Source of the DNA: JAHFJU01 sp964354865
Lineage (GTDB): Bacteria; Patescibacteriota; Gracilibacteria; UBA1369; UM-FILTER-53-11
Assembly (NCBI GenBank): GCA_964354865.1
Contig: CAYHBN010000057.1
Coordinates: 1 to 10,119 of the forward strand
Direction of reading: 5' to 3'
Length of the DNA stretch: 10,119 nt
This document shows positions 5,629 to 10,119 of the stretch, in pieces. Position 1 is the stretch's first letter. The number at the start of each line of letters is the position of its first letter. Position numbers and translations under genes: made by a program. The notes beneath the pieces were generated by a model that had not been told where the DNA came from, did not search any database, and saw nothing but the letters and a program-made list of their open reading frames with translations.

Positions 5629-7035
5629 ATGAAAAAAAAAACTACTGTAGGCGCGAGCGAAGCGAGCGCACCTAAAAAAGTCACTAAAAAAAAAGTAGCT
5701 GCGAAAACTGCCAAAAAAACAGTTGTAGCTAAAAAGAAACTTCCTGTGAAAACAGCACCTATAGCAGCGCATGTTTCACCGGTGAAAGAAAAAATCGAGT
5801 TTCCAGCAGCGAAAGTTTCGCAGTCAACCGCTGGCGATACCTTCATTGTTAAAAAAGCGTTTTCTACTAATCCAAATCAAATCCTCTTTAAAATTAGAAC
5901 GTTTGTCGGATGGTCAGCAATGGTTACCTTGGTTTTTGCCGGCCTCTCAATCCTCTCAGATTATTCGACTACTGGTGGTGATTCAAAATTCAATAATAAG
6001 AACGTACAAGCGTCGGTGTTAACTGGTGATTCTGGGCTAAAGGCGAACCCTTCAATTGAAAAAAACGCTCCGGTTGTTACTCCTGCGCCGGTTAACTCAG
6101 TCGCAGTAGTGCCTCAGAAAGACGATGTCACTCTTATGGCAGTTGGCGATGTTATGTTGGCTCGTTTTGTTGAGAAAAAAATCAGAACTTCAAAAGATTA
6201 CACGTATCCCTTTGTGAACGTGAAAGACATTCTTTCAACTGCAGATATTACTTTTGCAAATCTTGAAACTCCGTTTTTTCCTGGTAGCACAACACCAACG
6301 GGCTCATACACATTCCGTGCCGATAAAGAGAGTATTGCAGGCCTCACCGCTGCTGGTTTTGACGTTTTGTCTCTTGCGAATAATCACACAATGAACTATC
6401 GCGTGCCGGGTCTTCAAACCACACTCGAGGCACTTATGGGTGCAGGTATAAAAGGAGTAGGGGCGGGTCAAAATATCGCAGAGGCAAATACGCCTGTGTA
6501 CGTGACGGTGAAAGGTCGCAAGATCGCATTTTTGGCGTATAACGATGCAACAATTGCTCCTCGTCGACATGGTGAAGCAACCGAAGATACGGCAGGTATT
6601 GCAAAGTTAGATGTTGAGCAAATGAAAAAGAGCGTGGCCGAAGCAAAGGCAAATGGTGCCGATTTTATTGTTGTTTCTATGCACGCAGGTATTGAGTATA
6701 GAAAAGCTCCCTCACTAGTACAGAAAGAATTTGCACACGCGGCAATCGACGCAGGTGCGTCAGTCGTCATTGGTCATCATCCTCACATTGTGCAAGAAGT
6801 TGAGCGCTACGGCAAAGGCATAATTATGTACAGCCTTGGTAACTTTGTCTTCGACCAGCTTTTCTCTGAAGATGTTAAAACAGGATTATTCGCACGGATT
6901 ACCCTGAAAGGTGATGGCACCGTTGGCGCCGAATTCTCTCCTGTATCAAACGAAAAAACACTTCAGCCGCGAATCTTAGAGGGGCAAATTAGAGTAGATT
7001 TGTTGGGCAAACTGGGAGTGCCGGAGAAGCTTTAG
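5629..7035 (+). CDS. Membrane-anchored CapA-family (PGA_cap) protein
   Basis: A 468-residue protein. It begins with a basic cytoplasmic tail (14 lysines in the first 40 residues, rich in Ala, Thr and Val), then has one membrane segment (about 92-110), a Pro/Val/Ala linker (about 140-163), and a CapA/poly-gamma-glutamate-synthesis domain with a calcineurin-like phosphoesterase fold (166 to end). Motifs seen: AVGDVML (171-177, Asp174), FANLETP (209-215), LANNHTMNY (249-257), SMHAGIEY (350-357), VIGHHPHIVQ (380-389) and YSLGNFVFDQ (401-410); these carry the Asp, Asn and His residues expected to bind metals. CapA is needed for poly-gamma-glutamate capsule export or anchoring in Bacillus, but no capB, capC or capE is nearby. 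Here it may be a phosphoesterase acting on an envelope polymer. The ATG is followed by a run of ten A (5632-5641). There is no Shine-Dalgarno. Its stop overlaps the uppP stop from the other strand. Confidence 0.9.
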   Translation: MKKKTTVGASEASAPKKVTKKKVAAKTAKKTVVAKKKLPVKTAPIAAHVSPVKEKIEFPAAKVSQSTAGDTFIVKKAFSTNPNQILFKIRTFVGWSAMVTLVFAGLSILSDYSTTGGDSKFNNKNVQASVLTGDSGLKANPSIEKNAPVVTPAPVNSVAVVPQKDDVTLMAVGDVMLARFVEKKIRTSKDYTYPFVNVKDILSTADITFANLETPFFPGSTTPTGSYTFRADKESIAGLTAAGFDVLSLANNHTMNYRVPGLQTTLEALMGAGIKGVGAGQNIAEANTPVYVTVKGRKIAFLAYNDATIAPRRHGEATEDTAGIAKLDVEQMKKSVAEAKANGADFIVVSMHAGIEYRKAPSLVQKEFAHAAIDAGASVVIGHHPHIVQEVERYGKGIIMYSLGNFVFDQLFSEDVKTGLFARITLKGDGTVGAEFSPVSNEKTLQPRILEGQIRVDLLGKLGVPEKL

Positions 7036-7868
7036 ACGAGATACAAAAAGAGTACCGCGGCAGCCACAATTCGATACACACCGAAGCTCACAAAGGTGTG
7101 TTTTTGAACGAATTTGATGAGGAATTTTATGGAGAGTAGTGCGATGAAAAACGAGGTTCCCGCGCCAATAGTGAGGAGTGAAAAATCGCTCGATGAAAAA
7201 GCTGAAGCGTTTTTAATAAGATCGAGGCCGGTAGCGGCTGCCATGGTTGGCACCGCGAGCAAAAAAGAAAATTCGACGATCGCCGCACGAGAAATGCCGA
7301 GTAACATGCCGCCAACTATGGTTGCGCCCGAGCGTGAGACGCCCGGAATAAAGGCGAATGCTTGGCATAAACCAACGTACGCTGCTTTTTTGTAGGGGAG
7401 CTTTTCTATTTCGTGGGCTGCGGTAACTTCGCTTTCTGGCGCTCCATTCAAACGTGCACGCCGCCCTATAATCCTCTCAAATACAATCAAAATAATACCG
7501 CCTATAAAGAGCGAGCCGATTACCACACCAACATTGCCCATGAGGTACGTTTTGATGATTTTATAAAACAATAAGCCCAAAATCGCTGTGGGAATAAAGG
7601 CGACAGTTATGCGCTTAAAGGTCTCCCATGACAGAAAAAAGCGGCGCCAGTAGAGCGCGACGACCGATAAAATTGCGCCAAGTTGAATCGAAATTTCAAA
7701 AGTTTTGAGAAAAGTTTCACCGGTGACAACGGCTTGACTAGCTACATCGGCCGCCCCATCGAGTCCCAGGATTCGGCTTGCTACAATCAAATGTCCGGTA
7801 GAAGAAACAGGTAAAAATTCGGTAAGTCCTTCGACGATACCGAGAATGAGTGCGTGTAAGTTTGTCAT
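7032..7868 (-). CDS. uppP: Undecaprenyl-diphosphatase UppP (BacA)
   Basis: A 278-residue integral membrane enzyme that removes a phosphate from undecaprenyl diphosphate to recycle the lipid carrier for peptidoglycan and other surface polymers; high activity also confers bacitracin resistance. The family signature EGLTEFLPVSSTGHL (13-27) carries Glu13, Glu17 and His26 in the spacing of the E. coli catalytic residues. PGVSRSGATI (175-184) supplies the conserved Arg179. Several hydrophobic segments and a cytoplasmic charged loop (about 131-160) fit the family, as does the length. The frame is open upstream to 7982, but that extension overlaps the preceding gene and is not family-like; MTNLHALILGIVEG is the normal N-terminus. 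The upstream gene stops 20 bp before. The stops of uppP (TAA) and the convergent CapA-like gene (TAG) overlap, leaving no space for a terminator between them. Confidence 0.96.
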   Translation of the reverse strand: MTNLHALILGIVEGLTEFLPVSSTGHLIVASRILGLDGAADVASQAVVTGETFLKTFEISIQLGAILSVVALYWRRFFLSWETFKRITVAFIPTAILGLLFYKIIKTYLMGNVGVVIGSLFIGGIILIVFERIIGRRARLNGAPESEVTAAHEIEKLPYKKAAYVGLCQAFAFIPGVSRSGATIVGGMLLGISRAAIVEFSFLLAVPTMAAATGLDLIKNASAFSSSDFSLLTIGAGTSFFIALLSIKFLIKFVQKHTFVSFGVYRIVAAAVLFLYLV

Positions 7869-7874
7869 GGCGAG

Positions 7875-7903
7875 ATAATACGATATTTCTATCGCCCCGC
7901 CAA
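7875..7903 (-). promoter_or_regulatory. Possible promoter of uppP, predicted leaderless
   Basis: On the minus strand, TTGGCG (7903-7898, 4 of 6) and TATTAT (7880-7875, 5 of 6) are 17 bp apart, and the -10 ends 6 bases before the uppP ATG. The -35 lies in the last codons of the upstream Cys-rich gene. uppP could therefore be transcribed on its own as well as by readthrough. Confidence 0.4.
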
Positions 7904-9547
7904 ATAGCACGTCTCGCACACAATTTTGTACGGCGAATTTTGAGGGTATGAGCTTTGTACCAAAGCGCCGCACTGTGCACAACTTCGCTCGACTAGTAGT
8001 CGCGGGTTTCTTTTCTCAATGCGCAGTCGATGTCTCTCGTTTGGGTGTAAGCGTGGAATTGGCAGTTTGTGCGTTCGATAAAATGCCAATTCTTGAGGAA
8101 TAATTCTAAAATTTCGCCCCGTTTTTTCACACGCCAACACCTCGTAACAAATTGAATCCGGAACTTCTGAAATTTCATCGGGCACAACAATTCGCTGTGG
8201 TTGAAACTCTTTTTCGTCGTTCTCGCGCCACGCCCAGCCTTTGGCCAACGCCTCGTCTTTTGTGAGCGGAAAATACTCCTGTGCAACAGATTCATTGTAG
8301 GCAAACGGGCTCATGTGCTCAGGAAAAAATTCGCCCCAAGTGCCGTCGCCCGACATTGCTTCAATAATTTTCGCCACCGTCACCTCGTACTCCTCTTTCG
8401 TATACTGTTTATTCAAAATGCAATATTGGGCGTTTCGAAGACCTGTGCAGCCAAATAAATCCTGACTATTTATGCAGTGCTCACTATAATACGTATTCGA
8501 GGTGGTCTGACCAAAGAGCGAGAACATGCAGCCTCGATTTCGGTACATGCCCAAATATTCGTAGCAAAGTTCATTTTCTTCGGTGTAGTTGTTGTCGTAA
8601 CAATCCTTTAAATCGACGACCTGCGCACAAAATGAACAATCTTCACAGCGATCGGCAAAGAATGATTCATGCGTGTTTTTCGAGTTAAAAATATGGCTTC
8701 CGCTCGCGTTTTCTACGTTGTGGGTAATTGCGGCGAGCAGGGGAGTGACTCGCTTTAATTCTTCTAATTGTCGGGCAAGCATGTCGACGTGTTCGCGATA
8801 ACAGAGATTGAGCGAATTTTTATATTTGAAGTACTCTTCTTCGGTGTACTGTTGGTTAAAGATGCAGAACTTTTTATTGCGGAGTCCAACACAGCCAATA
8901 CACTCCGAGGAATTTTTCACGTCGAAGCAAAACAATAAATCGTTCGAGTGACTGCAGTCTTGGCAGTATTTGCAGTTGTATAAATTTCGACAGTCAATGC
9001 ACTCATAGCAGAGTTCGCAGTCACGAAGTACCAAGGTGTCGACGCAGTTTTTTGAATAGTAGGGTGAGCCGTAGTAGCAGTCTTCAGAATAGACCGACCC
9101 GAAAATTAAATAGGAGTTTTTGACATCACCGGTGAAGTTGCAGTAGTCGCTATTCTCATGATTCTTGTTGAGCAGCGCTACTCGGGGAACCTCTTTTTGG
9201 AGTGCATGAAATTGATCAAAGAAGGATTTTGAAAAGTCATACTCGCGCCCATAATCGCTCGCACTCCAGCTGTCGCTCCACCAAACGTCTTGTGCATACA
9301 CGCGATACGGTGAGTCGGGGTGATACATAGAAATGATTTCTTTGCCGGTAGCGTCGCACTTTCTTTTGTACAGGTTGCGTTCGTTTCTGTATGTAAAACG
9401 GCGTCGCTGACGGCAGGTTGGGCAGTGAGATGGGGCGGGAACAGGGAATCGTCGACCGTTAAATACAGGCGAAATTTTGGCGTAGTAGGCCTGGTCTTGG
9501 TCTGTTATGTCGAAGGATTTTGCACACGAAGCACATGCTTTATTCAT
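7889..9547 (-). CDS. Cys-rich protein with duplicated terminal zinc modules and repeat core
   Basis: A 552-residue protein with 35 cysteines, no signal peptide or membrane segment; its function is not known to me. Proteins of this look recur in CPR genomes (as I recall, sometimes mislabelled CaiB/BaiF; no CoA-transferase feature is visible). N-terminal module: Cys5/Cys8 with Cys42/Cys45, the latter in HCPTCR. The core has two blocks, about 134-240 and 284-388. Their cysteines sit in a three-residue register and each block ends with a similar GLRN-x3-CI-x-N-x-QYT-x-EEY segment. The blocks are joined by a helical stretch (about 245-275). C-terminal module: Cys523/Cys526 with Cys544/Cys547. The two modules align with each other. 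The core may be a beta-solenoid (inferred), and zinc binding is likely at the intact four-Cys sites. ATG 9547 is the natural start, giving Cys5/Cys8 at the usual N-terminal place; no Shine-Dalgarno is seen. It is followed by uppP and is divergent from a TrmB-like gene. Confidence 0.88.
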   Translation of the reverse strand: MNKACASCAKSFDITDQDQAYYAKISPVFNGRRFPVPAPSHCPTCRQRRRFTYRNERNLYKRKCDATGKEIISMYHPDSPYRVYAQDVWWSDSWSASDYGREYDFSKSFFDQFHALQKEVPRVALLNKNHENSDYCNFTGDVKNSYLIFGSVYSEDCYYGSPYYSKNCVDTLVLRDCELCYECIDCRNLYNCKYCQDCSHSNDLLFCFDVKNSSECIGCVGLRNKKFCIFNQQYTEEEYFKYKNSLNLCYREHVDMLARQLEELKRVTPLLAAITHNVENASGSHIFNSKNTHESFFADRCEDCSFCAQVVDLKDCYDNNYTEENELCYEYLGMYRNRGCMFSLFGQTTSNTYYSEHCINSQDLFGCTGLRNAQYCILNKQYTKEEYEVTVAKIIEAMSGDGTWGEFFPEHMSPFAYNESVAQEYFPLTKDEALAKGWAWRENDEKEFQPQRIVVPDEISEVPDSICYEVLACEKTGRNFRIIPQELAFYRTHKLPIPRLHPNERHRLRIEKRNPRLLVERSCAQCGALVQSSYPQNSPYKIVCETCYLAGR

Positions 9548-9648
9548 ATATACTCGATGGTATCAGTTGGTGATTGTATTTGTACACGGGTAATGGGGAG
9601 GATTTGTATTGTAACCTGATAGATGGTATTAATTACTTGTGCGTCAAA
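9548..9648. promoter_or_regulatory. Divergent intergenic region with repeated short motifs
   Basis: This 101-bp region lies between two divergent start codons. GATGGTATCA (9556-9565) recurs as GATGGTATTA (9622-9631). TATCAG (9561-9566) and CTGATA (9616-9621) form a spaced inverted pair. Two similar tracts, GATTGTATTTGTA (9572-9584) and GATTTGTATTGTA (9601-9613), lie between them. A weak plus-strand promoter could be TTGTAT (9604-9609), 17 bp, TATTAA (9627-9632). On the minus strand only a TACAAT (9578-9573) stands out, without a -35. The repeats are possible sites for the adjacent regulator. Confidence 0.35.
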
Positions 9649-10119
9649 ATGCACAGCCCGTGTGTCCCCACGCTCTCTCATCTATTACATCTAACTAATC
9701 TCCCCTTGTCTTCCCTCTCTTCCTTCTTCTCCGCCCTCGGTCTCGACGAAAAAGAAACGCTCGTTATGACCAGCGTACTTACTCTTGGTGTTCAGCCTGC
9801 CTCGGTTATTGCAAAACATACCAAGTTCGATCGAACGACGACGTATCGAATCCTCAAAACGCTTACTGACAAAAAACTTCTTTCGCAGTCGAAGAGTAAG
9901 GGGATAACCGTTTTTTATAACGAGAAGACGAGTACGATTAAAGATTTTTTAAAAAAGGAGCAGGAGCGGCTCGCAAATTTAGAATCAACATTCGACGAAA
10001 TCGCGCCCGAGTTGGAGTCTCTCAAAGTAGGTACGCAGCCGGTGCCGAAAATTTCGATGTATGAGGGCTTCGATCGCTTGGCTCACCTTTTCGACGAGGT
10101 GATTCGCCGTGCAAAAGAG
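9649..10119 (+). CDS. TrmB-family transcriptional regulator (3' end beyond window)
   Basis: An open frame of 157 codons running off the right edge. Residues 24-80 form a winged helix-turn-helix of TrmB type: FFSALGLDEKE, then ASVIAKHTKFDRTTTYRILKTL (recognition helix about 61-71), then the wing (KKLLSQSKSKGITVFYNE). A charged coiled-coil-like helix follows (about 96-126, KDFLKKEQERLANLESTFDEI). PKISMYEGFDRLAHLFDE (133-150) matches the beginning of the effector-binding part of these regulators. TrmB proteins in archaea sense sugars; the ligand in bacterial relatives is mostly unknown. ATG 9649 is the only ATG before the domain, but it adds a Leu/Ser/Thr-rich stretch of about 20 residues. A TTG at 9706 would start right at the conserved domain. 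There is no Shine-Dalgarno at either. It is divergent from the Cys-rich gene and probably controls that gene or itself. Confidence 0.82.
   Translation, partial: MHSPCVPTLSHLLHLTNLPLSSLSSFFSALGLDEKETLVMTSVLTLGVQPASVIAKHTKFDRTTTYRILKTLTDKKLLSQSKSKGITVFYNEKTSTIKDFLKKEQERLANLESTFDEIAPELESLKVGTQPVPKISMYEGFDRLAHLFDEVIRRAKE

Noticed and set aside
5548..5664. GAGCGAAGCG occurring twice (5548-5557 and 5655-5664)
   Set aside because: It is a short palindrome-like word common in many bacterial genomes. One copy encodes Ser-Glu-Ala codons, and two copies do not establish a dispersed repeat.
7869..7982. N-terminal extension of the uppP frame to 7982
   Set aside because: It overlaps the last codons of the Cys-rich gene, its residues do not look like UppP, and MTNLHALILGIVEG at 7868 is the family's normal start.
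7889..9547. CaiB/BaiF (CoA-transferase) annotation for the Cys-rich protein
   Set aside because: I recall this label on similar CPR proteins, but the sequence is Cys-rich with zinc modules and shows no CoA-transferase feature.
9766..9768. ATG at 9766 as the start of the TrmB-like gene
   Set aside because: It would remove the first helix of the winged-helix domain, which is clearly encoded upstream in the same frame.
1..10119. Reassigned stop codon (UGA as Gly or Trp, as in Gracilibacteria and Absconditabacteria)
   Set aside because: All genes read with standard stops, lplB ends at TGA, and no recognisable gene is interrupted by in-frame TGA.

Overview
The window looks like chromosomal DNA of a Candidate Phyla Radiation (Patescibacteria) bacterium, probably from the Parcubacteria side. 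This is inferred from four things: membrane-anchored proteins with long charged or low-complexity cytoplasmic tails, a very Cys-rich zinc-module protein of a type common in these genomes, a TrmB-type regulator, and almost no Shine-Dalgarno sites. The genetic code appears standard (TAA, TAG and TGA all end genes). No RNA genes, CRISPR arrays, insertion sequences or convincing intrinsic terminators were seen.

Layout. Positions 1-2004 (minus) hold a 668-codon open frame, cut by the left edge, for a large predicted lipoprotein of unknown function. It has its own promoter, which sits almost on the ATG. Positions 2062-4523 (minus) are a compact lipoate operon, lplB-lplA-lpdA. LplB is the small C-terminal domain of lipoate-protein ligase encoded as a separate gene, LplA is the catalytic domain, and LpdA is dihydrolipoamide dehydrogenase. 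A 16-bp purine tandem repeat lies at the lplB/lplA junction. A short divergent region with overlapping -10 boxes on both strands separates this operon from two plus-strand genes. These are a membrane-anchored DsbA-like thiol oxidoreductase with a His-rich cytoplasmic tail (4614-5540) and a membrane-anchored CapA-family protein with a Lys/Ala-rich tail (5629-7035). The CapA gene ends tail-to-tail, overlapping by 4 bp, with minus-strand uppP (undecaprenyl-diphosphatase, 7032-7868). Upstream of uppP is a 552-residue protein with 35 cysteines (7889-9547, minus). Divergent from it is a TrmB-like regulator (9649 to the right edge), cut by the window.

How the genes may work together. LplB and LplA should together attach lipoate to acceptor proteins and LpdA should reoxidise the dihydrolipoyl arm. 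The acceptor (an E2 subunit or glycine-cleavage H protein) is not in the window. The DsbA-like, CapA-like, UppP and lipoprotein genes all act at the cell envelope. The TrmB-like regulator is placed to control itself and the Cys-rich gene.

The most unusual points are: (1) the Cys-rich protein, whose cysteines fall in a strict three-residue register and whose two terminal zinc modules have lost opposite metal sites; (2) the split lipoate ligase with a repeat at the gene junction; (3) a textbook Shine-Dalgarno inside the DsbA-like gene that could produce a second form without the His-rich tail; (4) several promoters whose spacing predicts leaderless mRNAs.
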